Origin: Desulfitobacterium chlororespirans DSM 11544
Lineage (GTDB): Bacteria; Bacillota; Desulfitobacteriia; Desulfitobacteriales; Desulfitobacteriaceae
Reading direction: 5' to 3'
NCBI RefSeq assembly: GCF_900143285.1
Contig: NZ_FRDN01000006.1
Span: forward strand, 424,858 to 488,857
Length of the DNA: 64,000 bases
Part shown: positions 17,198 through 25,250 of the stretch, piece by piece
Position numbering within the stretch: the first letter of the stretch is position 1
Layout: every line of letters starts with the position of its first letter
Notes under the pieces: generated by a model
Databases searched by the model: none
What the model saw: the letters and a program-made list of their open reading frames with translations, nothing else
Told to the model about the DNA's origin: nothing
Made by a program: the position numbers and the translations under genes

Positions 17198-18187
17198 ATG
17201 ACACTACAGCCTATATCCAAAGTTTCCAAAGCGTATAGTGTATCCACTCGCACGCTCCGCTACTATGAGCAATTGGGACTTTTGCAGAGCAGCAAATTGC
17301 CGGGTTATGCCTACCGCGCCTATGACGAGGAGGCCCTTTCCCGCCTGCGGCAGATTCTTGTGCTGCGCAAACTGCGGATTCCCCTGAAACAGATTGGTGC
17401 AATTTTGGAGACGCGGGATGCCAGGCTTGCCATGGAGGTGTTTGAGCAGAGTATCGCCGGCCTGCAAAGCGAAAAGCAGGCACTGGAAACTATTGAAGGT
17501 ATTTTGCGCAGCTTTGTCAGAGAGCTTGAAAAGCTGCTGCCCGCGCCACTATCTCCCCATGTTTTTGAGCAGGAACATGTCATGGAATTGGTACAGGCTC
17601 TTTCTGTTAAAACCCTTTCCCAAAAGGAGGAAACGAGTATGGAAGAACTGAACCGAGCCAGTGAAATACTGGAACAACTCAAAGACATTCGCATCCTATA
17701 CCTGCCCCCGATGACGGTAGCATCTTGTCAGAGCACCGGTGACAATCAGGAGGAAGTGGTGGGTGCGGCCATCAGCACATTCATTAAAGAGAGCGGGCTT
17801 GGGGAGTTCAAACCGGATTTTCGCCGCATCGGGTTTAATAACCCGGCCAGCGAACAGCCGGGCGGTTCCCTGGGATATGAAGCATGGGTGTCTATCCCCG
17901 GCGATATGGAGGTGCCCGCGCCCCTTGTCAAAAAGCAGTTCTTGGGTGGGCTGTATGCTGCACATATGATTGCCTTTGGAGAGTTTCAGGAGTGGGGACG
18001 GCTGTGGCAATGGGTGATGGACAATGAGCAGTATGAGGTGGACTTTTCGCCCCGGACAGACCCGGCCGATCCGAGGGCCGATCCTTCTCTGGAAGAACAG
18101 CTCAATGCCATCCATCATCTTGAGGATACATCGCCTTTCGGCACACAGCTTGATCTGCTGGTGCCCATCAAACCCAAGCAGAGCTAG
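17198..18187 (+). CDS. MerR-family regulator with GyrI-like effector domain
   Basis: A 329-residue regulator. The N-terminal winged helix is typical of MerR (YSVSTRTLRYYEQLGLLQ, residues about 10-28), followed by a coiled dimer helix near 80-110. The C-terminal half resembles the GyrI-like/AraC effector-binding domain that senses small molecules. The ATG follows AAGAAGGAG. The nitroreductase gene starts 10 bases after its stop, so the regulator probably controls its own transcription unit. Inducer unknown. Confidence 0.85.
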   Translation: MTLQPISKVSKAYSVSTRTLRYYEQLGLLQSSKLPGYAYRAYDEEALSRLRQILVLRKLRIPLKQIGAILETRDARLAMEVFEQSIAGLQSEKQALETIEGILRSFVRELEKLLPAPLSPHVFEQEHVMELVQALSVKTLSQKEETSMEELNRASEILEQLKDIRILYLPPMTVASCQSTGDNQEEVVGAAISTFIKESGLGEFKPDFRRIGFNNPASEQPGGSLGYEAWVSIPGDMEVPAPLVKKQFLGGLYAAHMIAFGEFQEWGRLWQWVMDNEQYEVDFSPRTDPADPRADPSLEEQLNAIHHLEDTSPFGTQLDLLVPIKPKQS

Positions 18188-18197
18188 GAGAGCGAAA

Positions 18198-19022
18198 ATG
18201 GTGGAATTTCAGTCACAGATAGGCAAGGATGGCCGTCTGACAGTAATGGAAGTACCGTTTGACGCGAAAGAAATTTTTCAAATGCCAAAGGGCACGATTT
18301 TTGTATGCGGAGCCATCAATGGAATACCCTATCGGGGGAAGCTGCTGTCAAGAGGAAATGGCAAGCAGGTACTGACCATAGACAAGACCTTGCAAAAGGC
18401 GTTGGGCTATGCCGGTCAAGATTTGCCTGTTACCGTTGCTATGACCTGTGAGAATCAGGCAGAGATGGCTGGTGAAGAAAAGGAAGCGACGCCCTGGCTT
18501 CGTTCCGATAGGGAAGCGATCACTGCCATAGCGGGACGAACAAGTGTCAGAAAATATGCGGATAAAACAGTAGAACCGCAAAAGCTGGAGGTGATTCTCC
18601 ATGCCGGGCTAAGTGCACCTTCGGCAAAGAACAAGCGTCCATTTCACTTCGTTGTGGTTGAGGATAAAACGGTCCTTGGTGCATGGGCAGCAGGCAACTC
18701 AAACGCAAAAATGCTCAGTCATGCTCCTTGTTGCATTGTTGTATGCGGTGATGGCAATCTTGAAGGAACTCGTGATTTTTTGGTGGGGGGCTGCGCTGCA
18801 GCCGCGCAGAACATGCTGATTGCCATTCACGCTCTTGGGCTTGGCGGCGTGTGGTGCGGTGTGCTTCGCGGGAAGGAGTGGAGCAGGCAAGTTGCTGCCG
18901 ATCTGTGTCTGCCTGTAAAGGTAGAACCGCTCACTGTCATTGCGTTGGGCTATCCCGCAGAACAGGAGAAAGCACCTGTCCCGTGGGATACGAAGTCCAA
19001 TATTCATTATGAACGTTGGTAG
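18198..19022 (+). CDS. DUF1905 domain fused to nitroreductase-family protein
   Basis: A 274-residue protein in two parts. Residues 1-80 match DUF1905 (KEIFQMPKGTIFVCGAINGI, then the TIDKTLQKALG segment). Residues from about 110 match the flavin-dependent nitroreductase family (AIAGRTSVRKYADKTVEPQK; later GLGGVWCGV), which reduce nitro or quinone compounds with NAD(P)H using FMN. ATG 18198 was chosen for the AGGAGAG site just upstream; an overlapping longer frame is rejected. It is in an operon with a MerR regulator that may sense the same compound. Domain combination is uncommon to my knowledge. Confidence 0.83.
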   Translation: MVEFQSQIGKDGRLTVMEVPFDAKEIFQMPKGTIFVCGAINGIPYRGKLLSRGNGKQVLTIDKTLQKALGYAGQDLPVTVAMTCENQAEMAGEEKEATPWLRSDREAITAIAGRTSVRKYADKTVEPQKLEVILHAGLSAPSAKNKRPFHFVVVEDKTVLGAWAAGNSNAKMLSHAPCCIVVCGDGNLEGTRDFLVGGCAAAAQNMLIAIHALGLGGVWCGVLRGKEWSRQVAADLCLPVKVEPLTVIALGYPAEQEKAPVPWDTKSNIHYERW

Positions 19023-19030
19023 GTTTTTAC

Positions 19031-19061
19031 GAAGCTGCCGGCAAAATCTGCCGGCAGCTTC
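19031..19061. repeat. Perfect 13-bp hairpin between convergent genes
   Basis: GAAGCTGCCGGCA at 19031-19043 and TGCCGGCAGCTTC at 19049-19061 pair perfectly around a five-base loop, directly after the nitroreductase stop and before the DUF2922 relic on the other strand. No T-run follows on either strand, so it may be a weak bidirectional terminator. Confidence 0.6.
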
Positions 19062-19066
19062 GCTGT

Positions 19067-19162
19067 TCAAGCCTGTTGCGGATCGAACAGGTCGCTTGTC
19101 GTGGTATCAATCACCTTGATGCCACAGACGCCTGTAAAAGTATCCGCAGCCGAAGCTACCCC
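19067..19162 (-). pseudogene. C-terminal remnant of a DUF2922 protein
   Basis: Minus-strand reading from 19162 to a TGA at 19067 gives ADTFTGVCGIKVIDTTTSDL and ends in FDPQQA. This resembles the end of DUF2922 proteins (VDTTTxDL), which normally follow DUF1659 genes as in this locus. The preceding 40 or more residues are missing and no start codon is present, so it is a relic. It overlaps the DUF1659 stop, showing that the deletion joined the two. Confidence 0.6.
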
Positions 19163-19383
19163 TCATCGACCAGGTCGTACTCTTTGCGCAGGACCACATC
19201 CAATACCGGATAATCGGTCAAACTGAACAGCGCATGAGCGATATCATAGAGATCCTGTTCAGCCGCGTCAAAGCGTACATGACCCAAGGTCTTTTTTCTG
19301 ATGATGGGAGCCCCGGACGGGGAGAGCCCCGTCTGAAAGGAAACCACTAGGGCTGCCTTTAAAGGTAGTGAGATTACTGCCAA
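19156..19383 (-). CDS. DUF1659 domain-containing small protein
   Basis: A 75-residue protein matching the DUF1659 pattern: it begins MAVISLPLKAALVVSFQTG and later has LYDIAHALFSL. The function of the family is unknown; proteins are short and often paired with DUF2922 in Firmicutes. The TTG start at 19383 follows AAGGAGATG in the minus strand. Length is normal, so the gene itself looks intact although its usual partner downstream is broken. Confidence 0.78.
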   Translation of the reverse strand: MAVISLPLKAALVVSFQTGLSPSGAPIIRKKTLGHVRFDAAEQDLYDIAHALFSLTDYPVLDVVLRKEYDLVDEG

Positions 19384-19466
19384 ATTTCACATCTCCTTTC
19401 CAGTATAATGGGACGGTTTATTCCGCCCCTATAGCCTATGCCCTTAAGGAGACAGGGGTGACAAGT

Positions 19467-20318
19467 TTATCCTCCCCATTCGCAGGTGGAGTAGGTTTGA
19501 ACTCCCTTCATATTGGTGCCGGCCACAGGGGGCCAGTCTTTGAGCCTCTCCACCATATATGAGGCCAGTTGACCGGCATCCTGGCTGCATTTTTCTTTGG
19601 TCCGGGGATCAAGCCTGGCCAGCTGACCCAGGGCGGTGAGCAGCTCCTGGAAGGCGTCGGCGATGGTTTGGCAGCAGGCGGTGCATTTTTCTTCATAGTT
19701 CGTGATGTGGGAGGGAGCAGGAGCGGGGGCGGTTATGGGAGTGCTTTCCCGACGGGGACTGACGGTTCTGGTGATATATTTGATTTGGATATCTCCCTGG
19801 GTCTGGGGCGGAAGCTGGGACTGAGGCTGGGTCTGAGACTCAGCCTCAGCTTCAGCCACGGCTCCGGTCTCAGCCTGAGGGCGCTCTTTGGCTGGAGGGG
19901 GTGTCTTCTGCTCTTTGACGGCTTGATTTAATTGCCGGGTAGTCATAGTGCCAAGATCGTTCCGGGTGACGAATTCTTCCCGCTCTTCTTCGGGGAGACC
20001 AAGGAGCAGGACCGCTTGGGTATAGGTCAAATTTCCAAGCGCTTGGAAATTTGAATCGTCATCGGAAGGGTTGAGGAGCAGATATCCGTACTCTTCATAT
20101 AGGCTCATCAGGTTTGCCGCCGTGCTCTTGGAATAACTGACCGATTCTTTAAGCCATTTCATCCATTCTCCATGGTTAAGCAATTCCTTGGCTTCTTTCA
20201 AACGGCGGCCCACTTCGATGGCATTTTTCAGCAGCATTCGTCTGGATTCCTGGTTAATGGCGTTGATTTCCGCCGCGATGACCAGGGGAGTGCGTTTATC
20301 GGTTAGAGGAACGTTCAT
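19467..20318 (-). CDS. DUF3102 domain-containing protein
   Basis: A 283-residue protein. The first 110 residues match DUF3102: EINAINQESRRMLLKNAIEV, then GRRLKEAKELLNHGEWMKWL, and SYSKSTAANLM. The middle is a low-complexity linker rich in Gln, Pro, Ala and Glu. The end contains a short cysteine group (KCTACC). The DUF3102 region resembles a ParB-like DNA-binding helical module, but no activity is established. ATG 20318 was chosen because AAAGGACG precedes it; an overlapping GTG at 20330 sits on top of that site. No operon partner is obvious. Confidence 0.78.
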   Translation of the reverse strand: MNVPLTDKRTPLVIAAEINAINQESRRMLLKNAIEVGRRLKEAKELLNHGEWMKWLKESVSYSKSTAANLMSLYEEYGYLLLNPSDDDSNFQALGNLTYTQAVLLLGLPEEEREEFVTRNDLGTMTTRQLNQAVKEQKTPPPAKERPQAETGAVAEAEAESQTQPQSQLPPQTQGDIQIKYITRTVSPRRESTPITAPAPAPSHITNYEEKCTACCQTIADAFQELLTALGQLARLDPRTKEKCSQDAGQLASYMVERLKDWPPVAGTNMKGVQTYSTCEWGG

Positions 20319-20440
20319 TTTTATTGGCACGTCCTTTCATTTGTGAATCTACTTATAGGGTATGTAGACGTGCTGAGGATGGTGAAGACAAGACGGCATC
20401 ATGGGCCAACCGGATGAAAATATTAACGTGCTTAATAGAT

Positions 20441-20491
20441 CACTCCCCTGCCGGTTAGTGTGTTTTAAATACACTAACCGGCAGGGGAGTG
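20441..20491. repeat. Large perfect inverted repeat with 21-base arms
   Basis: Arm CACTCCCCTGCCGGTTAGTG plus T (20441-20461) is exactly complementary to 20471-20491 around the nine-base loop GTTTTAAAT. It lies in the 260-base gap between the DUF3102 start and the PRC-barrel stop, both minus strand. No T-run follows on either strand. It may be an RNA stem, a repeat element or a protein-binding site. Confidence 0.8.
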
Positions 20492-20577
20492 GTCAAATTT
20501 AAGTACATTGACCGCCTGTCGGCGTTCTGTCTCTCTTCTTAGCGGTGTTTTATATTGAACTTTTATGCACTCGCTCT

Positions 20578-21483
20578 TTATCCCAGGGGTTCTTTTGTGG
20601 AAGGGGCTTCAGCCACCTGGCTGAGCTCCGGTCCGGCTTCGGGAGGCTGCTCGGCAGGGGAAATTTCTAGGATTTTTGAAGAGGGCTCTTCTATGATAGC
20701 TGCTTCGATAGGCTGATTGTCGGCTGAGGAAAGGATGTTCTCATCCTTTGCGACGGAAGCATCTTGTAGGGGGGCGGTGCTTTCTCCTTCAATGACAGGG
20801 AGCAAAGGGGCGCTGTTATCAACGGTATCTTTGCCTTTATTTTTGGCTTTTCCTTTGGCGGAGTGCTTGGTTTTGTCCTTGTCTTTTTTACTGAAGATTT
20901 TACCAAAGGCCTGACCTGTCCCGGAGGCCAGGTTGGAAGTGGAGCGGAGGACGGATTTAAAGGTATCATTGATTCCTTTATCGGCGATCATAAGGCTGGT
21001 TTCGCAGCCTTTTTGAGCCACGATAACATCCTGGCCGATGGTGACCACATAGTCGGCTTCGAGAATGGCCTTGCCACTGAAGAACCCCTCGATCTTCCCG
21101 CCGGAAATCTCCATCTGGGTGATTTTGCCCGTATCCGGGTCCACATAATACTCTTCCACTACGCCAAGGGTTTTGCCGCTCTGGGTAATGACCCGGGTGC
21201 CGATGATGGTCAGCTTTTCCTTGATCAGGCTCAAAATCTCGGGCAGGCTGGCGGACTTTTCTACATAGGCTCCTTTGTCAATCGTAATGGCATCCGCACC
21301 GACGCTGACGACCTTAGCATAAGGAATGATACGCTGGTCTCTGAAAAAGCCCTTGGGATCGATGACCAGGGCGGCCAGAGCTTTGGCCTGAGCGTCGATG
21401 ACCAGGCTTTTCACATAGCCAATATGCTGTCCTTCGCTTAGGGAGACGATCGGTAGGGATAAAAATTCTTTACTTGGTTTCAA
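20578..21483 (-). CDS. PRC-barrel domain protein
   Basis: A 301-residue protein with two PRC-barrel units (about 5-80 and 85-165; the second has the typical GKTLGVVEEYYVDPDTGKI). PRC barrels occur in RimM and in proteins that bind RNA or other proteins. The last 120 residues are a Lys-rich segment (KKDKDKTKHSAKGKAKNKG) followed by an acidic, Pro-rich tail, likely disordered. TTG 21483 was chosen because AAGGGGG lies upstream; the frame is open further to 21558 without a ribosome site. The gene is divergent from pth, which starts 99 bases away. Confidence 0.82.
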   Translation of the reverse strand: MKPSKEFLSLPIVSLSEGQHIGYVKSLVIDAQAKALAALVIDPKGFFRDQRIIPYAKVVSVGADAITIDKGAYVEKSASLPEILSLIKEKLTIIGTRVITQSGKTLGVVEEYYVDPDTGKITQMEISGGKIEGFFSGKAILEADYVVTIGQDVIVAQKGCETSLMIADKGINDTFKSVLRSTSNLASGTGQAFGKIFSKKDKDKTKHSAKGKAKNKGKDTVDNSAPLLPVIEGESTAPLQDASVAKDENILSSADNQPIEAAIIEEPSSKILEISPAEQPPEAGPELSQVAEAPSTKEPLG

Positions 21484-21581
21484 TCGTAATACCCCCTTAT
21501 TTCTTGTGCAAGTACACATAAATCTGCTATCATCAATGTATTCACGGGATGTCTGCAATATGCTTAGAGGAGTGGAGTTTC

Positions 21582-22139
21582 ATGAAGCTTATCGTCGGTT
21601 TGGGCAATCCAGGGGGACAATATGCGGAGACCCGGCATAATGCCGGATTTCTCCTGCTGGATTGCTTAGCTGAAGAATTAAAACTGGATTTTCGCCCCAA
21701 GTTCCAGGGCTTAATGGCAGAGACGATGATGGAAGGAGAGAAGGTCTATCTGCTCAAGCCTCAGACCTTTATGAATTTAAGCGGCCGCTCCATCCGGGAG
21801 CTGGCCCAATTCTATAAGATTGCCCCGGAGGATATTATGGTGGTCTACGATGATATGGATCTGCCCGTCGGCCGCCTGCGCCTGCGAAGCTCGGGAAGCG
21901 CCGGCGGGCATAATGGGATTAAGTCCACCATTGCCGAACTGGGAACGGAGGAGTTCTGGAGGCTTAAGGTAGGCATCGGCAGACCAACCGCCGGCTGGGA
22001 TTCTGCCCGCTACGTTCTGGCCTCCTTTGCCAAGGAGGAGATCCCCGTTCTGGAGGAGATCCTGGACAAGGGGATGAAGGCGGTCACCCTGTGGGCCAAA
22101 GGAGACGGGGATAAAGCCATGAATTTGTATAATAGGTAA
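21582..22139 (+). CDS. pth: Peptidyl-tRNA hydrolase
   Basis: A 185-residue cytosolic enzyme that frees tRNA from peptidyl-tRNA dropped by stalled ribosomes. The signature [18 protein letters not shown] contains the catalytic His at residue 19, and [11 protein letters not shown] and SAGGHNG follow. ATG 21582 follows GAGGAGTGGAG; the earlier in-frame start is rejected. This gene (spoVC in Bacillus) normally lies just upstream of fin and mfd; here about 7 kb of accessory genes separates them. It ends at a strong terminator. Confidence 0.97.
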   Translation: MKLIVGLGNPGGQYAETRHNAGFLLLDCLAEELKLDFRPKFQGLMAETMMEGEKVYLLKPQTFMNLSGRSIRELAQFYKIAPEDIMVVYDDMDLPVGRLRLRSSGSAGGHNGIKSTIAELGTEEFWRLKVGIGRPTAGWDSARYVLASFAKEEIPVLEEILDKGMKAVTLWAKGDGDKAMNLYNR

Positions 22140-22202
22140 CCCGTAAGAGAATTTGGTATAATATTTTCCCGATTTGCTTATTGATTTAAAACCGGTAAAA
22201 GT

Positions 22203-22252
22203 AAAAGCTCGTGTCAGAGAACTGGCAGTTCTTTAACACGAGCTTTTTATTT
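22203..22252 (+). terminator. Rho-independent terminator between pth and YtoQ relic
   Basis: AAAAGCTCGTG at 22203-22213 pairs with CACGAGCTTTT at 22237-22247, followed by T-rich sequence. The A-run on the other side makes it usable in both directions. Confidence 0.85.
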
Positions 22253-22259
22253 TTAGGAA

Positions 22260-22712
22260 TTAGGCGTTTGTATCAAAAATATAAGAAAGTACCTTAATCG
22301 CTTGATCAATGGTTTCAACCGTTACGTTGGCTTTTGGGGAAAGTTCTTTTAATGGGTGGTGAAGTGCTTCGGGAGGAATAATAATAAGGGGTTTATTCAG
22401 CGCAATTGCGGTATTGGCATCCATTGCTGTATTCCATTGCCGATATTTGTTCTCCCCGAAAAGAGCAATAATCAGATCGGATTTTCCTAAAAGAATCTGT
22501 GTTCTTAAGTTGTTAATCTTTGAAGCGGCCTCGTCACGAAAAATAGCATTGGGTTGAGTTCCGAGAACTTGCTCACCGACACTATCTGAACAGTCATGAT
22601 CCTGCATGGGACTTACAAATTCAATAGGCAAATCAAGTGCAGCAGCCTTTTCTTTAAGCTCTTCACGCCATTGTGTGTGGATTTCACCGGCCAGCTAAAC
22701 GACAAGGTTCAT
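22260..22712 (-). pseudogene. ytoQ: YtoQ-family protein interrupted by an in-frame TAG at codon 6
   Basis: From an ATG at 22712 (GGGGGTG seven bases upstream) the reading is MNLVV, then TAG at 22695-22697, then LAGEIHTQWREELKEKAAAL and on to a normal end at 22260. From memory, YtoQ proteins start with a sequence like xxIVYLAGEIHSNWRE, so the TAG stands where a Tyr is expected and is one base from TAC or TAT. The rest, 144 residues with LFGEN and QWNTAMDA motifs, is intact. It belongs to the nucleoside 2-deoxyribosyltransferase-like fold. A shorter product from TTG 22631 would lose the first strand. Amber readthrough is an alternative. Confidence 0.82.
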
Positions 22713-22981
22713 TTGATTGCACCCCCAAGGTAATAATGTTTTCCTATTCAATTCAGCTTACTTAAACTAAGAAGTAAAGTTCATGAAGTGTTTCCAGGAC
22801 TTATCCGGAGTAAATCCTGGGGAATTGAGGCTGGTAAAGAGGAGGAAAACAGGTCCTTGCTGCAGAATTCAAATGGAAAGTTGGGTTCCGCGCTCAATGA
22901 TTTGGTGTGTATGACTACCGGATAAGACTTCGGGGGCGGGGCTTTGCCGATGCCTGCCGGGGTAAGAAATTGGAGGTTCGT

Positions 22982-23974
22982 ATGAAAAGACAGTTTTTGA
23001 TCCTTATGGTTATAACAGCTGTGCTCCTGAGCGGCTGTACCCGGCAAGGAGAAGCCGTATCCGGTCCGACGGTACCGACACAGGAAGAAAAACCGGACAA
23101 TGTCTATAACACCATGAGTGAAACGGCTGTTCAATATGGTATTACTCATGAGAATTACCCCCGTATGGATGGCTCAACTTCCACTCAAGGAATCGTCATG
23201 GCTATCAATCGGGCCATGTATCGCTATTTGGATAATGAAAATCTGCCCCTGGAAGTCTCCAAAACGGTGCCTTCCTATAAGCGTTTAATCGCCGGAGAAG
23301 TGGATCTGATTCTTGTGCCTTACCCCTCCTCGGAGGTTCTCGCTTTAGCTCAAGAATCCGGAGTGGAGCTGGAATTCCATCCTGTGGCTGCGGAAGCCCT
23401 TATCTTTATCACACCGGCGGAGAACCCTGCGGATAACATTACGGGGGATCAGGTGCGAACCATTTATCTTGATTATGGTATACAGAGCTGGTCCGGGCTG
23501 GGAGGGCCGGATAAGGAACTGATCCCCATTTGCCGGAATGCTGACAGCGGCAGCCAGTCTCAGCTGGACAACCTGGTTTTGTATGATCAGCCCATGCACC
23601 CCAAAATCCAAAAGAACTATGTGGAGCTGACCATGGAGGGAATGCTGGAACTGGTGGCTTTTTATCATCATGGGGGATTGGATGGCCAGCCGACCGACAG
23701 CTATGCCTTAGGCTATACCCTGTATACCTACCTTCAAAATATGAATGAAGTGACGGGAATCGGTTCGCGATTGAAAATCCTCTCCTTTGAAGGGGTAGAA
23801 CCAACGGAAGAGAACATTGCCAAAGGGACTTATTCTTTAGCCGACGGCTATTATGCCGTATTAAAGAAGGATTTGCCTGAAGGACATAGTGCCAGAGGGA
23901 TCCTAAGCTGGCTGCAATCGGATGAAGCGGTAGCCGCCATCAAGGCACAGGGTTTTATTCCCCTGGGTGAATAG
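22982..23974 (+). CDS. PstS-like substrate-binding lipoprotein
   Basis: A 330-residue secreted lipoprotein. The signal peptide (MKRQFLILMVITAVLL) ends in lipobox LSGC. The mature part resembles phosphate-type periplasmic binding proteins: YPRMDGSTST near the start and CRNADSGSQSQLDN in the middle. ATG 22982 follows GGAGG. No pstCAB genes are adjacent, so it is an orphan and may bind another oxyanion or act as a sensor. The gap at 22713-22981 shows no gene. Confidence 0.83.
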   Translation: MKRQFLILMVITAVLLSGCTRQGEAVSGPTVPTQEEKPDNVYNTMSETAVQYGITHENYPRMDGSTSTQGIVMAINRAMYRYLDNENLPLEVSKTVPSYKRLIAGEVDLILVPYPSSEVLALAQESGVELEFHPVAAEALIFITPAENPADNITGDQVRTIYLDYGIQSWSGLGGPDKELIPICRNADSGSQSQLDNLVLYDQPMHPKIQKNYVELTMEGMLELVAFYHHGGLDGQPTDSYALGYTLYTYLQNMNEVTGIGSRLKILSFEGVEPTEENIAKGTYSLADGYYAVLKKDLPEGHSARGILSWLQSDEAVAAIKAQGFIPLGE

Positions 23975-24000
23975 CCTATAATTGTTATATTTGTATAAAA

Positions 24001-24228
24001 ATGGCATTGAAGTCCGGCCTTCCGCAGCAGTCTGTGTTGACCGGCGAGGCTAACCTTTTTATGGGCCCGGTTGCGGAGAACTATGTTGCCCAAGCTTTGG
24101 CGGCAAATGGGCACAATTTGTATTACTGGACCAGTGAGCATACTGCCGAGCTGGATTTTGTCCTGCAAAAGATATCATCCCGCCTACTGCATTCGCTTCT
24201 CAGAGAAGAATTTTGGCAAGACGGATAA
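24001..24228 (+). pseudogene. Remnant of an AAA ATPase C-terminal (DUF4143) domain
   Basis: The stretch reads FMGPVAENYVAQALAANGHN followed by LYYWTSEHTAELDFVLQ. This matches the DUF4143 nuclease-like domain found at the end of archaeal-type AAA ATPases (GxxxENYVAQEL and YYWRS...AEVDFVI). The rest of the ATPase, including Walker A and B, is missing, and the frame continues into unrelated sequence. It is a relic of mobile or accessory DNA. Confidence 0.72.
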
Positions 24229-24285
24229 CCTATGGTCGGTTCTCCTCTATGGAGCCTTTTGTGTCTGAAATGGTCTGAAGTGAAG

Positions 24286-24334
24286 AAAAGCGCCCTTATC
24301 TCCCGTGTATGGTGAGATAAGGGCGCTTTTTATA
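24286..24334 (-). terminator. Strong bidirectional terminator
   Basis: AAAAGCGCCCTTATCTC (24286-24302) and GAGATAAGGGCGCTTTT (24314-24330) pair perfectly. A T-run follows on the plus strand, and the arm starting with AAAA gives a T-run on the minus strand. It lies after the torD stop. Confidence 0.9.
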
Positions 24335-24362
24335 GGGGGGTGTTCCCTTTGCCTGACGGGAA

Positions 24363-25040
24363 TTAAGTGTTCTTACCGTCTCTTAATTGCTCATAATCCC
24401 AAATCAGATAGCTATAAGCTAATTGGGCCAATCCTTGGTAATAAAGAGTCTGAGTGCTGGCTTGAACATCCTGAGTAAACTCTTTTGCCCAGCGCAGCAA
24501 ATGTTCGTCAAGGAAAGCCAGCTGCTCACGGGCTAATCCTTCAGCCTTCAGGACATCGTCTTCCTCCCAAGCCTCAAGCTCACTGTTGATAAGCTTGCTC
24601 ATAAACTCCAGCTCCAGGCCGAAATGATCATCCGGCTCAGAGTTCTTGTGAACGAACTCCAGACCGCAGCGTTGATACCACTCTCTGACTTCCAAAGTTG
24701 GTTCGCCAAAGGTAAGCTTTTCTTCGGTGCGGTACACGGATTCCCAGGGTGGGGCCGCAAGATGGCCGGGACCAATAAACAGGGTAGTATAATCCTTATT
24801 TAGGCTTGAAGTCACATTCACGAGATCGGAGGCACAGTTTTCATTCGTCCAACGAACTAAGTTATCTAAGGCCTCTTGATACTGCTCATCGGCGATATCC
24901 AGGGGAAATTCCTTAAAGAGCTGGCGCTGTAAAATCATGGTGACTTGTTCTGCCTGGGGTGGATAGAGAAAGGCTGCGCTTAAGAAGGAGTACATAAATT
25001 GGCGGATCTCCAGCAGATCCTTTTGTTCAGTAGTGTCCAT
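24363..25040 (-). CDS. TorD/DmsD-family redox enzyme maturation chaperone
   Basis: A 225-residue all-helical cytosolic chaperone of the TorD family. It binds the Tat signal of the catalytic subunit and helps insert the molybdenum cofactor before export. Visible pattern: YTTLFIGPGHLAAPPWESVY and DDHFGLELEFMSKL, both family hallmarks (ExPWExVY and DHxxxELEFM). It is divergent from dmsABC, 210 bases away, and clearly serves that enzyme. It starts at an ATG preceded by GAGGTTGG on the minus strand. Confidence 0.9.
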   Translation of the reverse strand: MDTTEQKDLLEIRQFMYSFLSAAFLYPPQAEQVTMILQRQLFKEFPLDIADEQYQEALDNLVRWTNENCASDLVNVTSSLNKDYTTLFIGPGHLAAPPWESVYRTEEKLTFGEPTLEVREWYQRCGLEFVHKNSEPDDHFGLELEFMSKLINSELEAWEEDDVLKAEGLAREQLAFLDEHLLRWAKEFTQDVQASTQTLYYQGLAQLAYSYLIWDYEQLRDGKNT

Positions 25041-25113
25041 TTACCAACCTCCTCAGTATCTGTATGATGAATCATTGCTCCCAGTGGGGTTCTTTTCTGT
25101 TCTCAATAGTATA

Positions 25114-25165
25114 ACTATAGTCTGTGACCTATAGTATGGTCATACAAAAAATCCCCTGGGATTTT
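25114..25165. promoter_or_regulatory. Inverted repeats in the divergent torD-dmsA control region
   Basis: ACTATAG (25114-25120) and CTATAGT (25129-25135) form a perfect repeat with an eight-base centre. Nearby, AAAATCCC (25148-25155) and GGGATTTT (25158-25165) form a hairpin. Either could bind a regulator shared by torD and dmsABC. The sites do not match the FNR box or the CprK dehalobox pattern. Confidence 0.4.
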
Positions 25166-25250
25166 GGAAGCCTGAACAAACGTGAATGTGATAACTTTAT
25201 TAAAGAACGGCTTTATCTTTAATTCTACTATAGAACAAGGAGGGAAAGGA

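Noticed and set aside
24001..24228. The DUF4143-like frame as an intact small gene
   Set aside because: It lacks a ribosome site and all ATPase motifs and holds only the last domain of a longer family, so it is listed as a relic.
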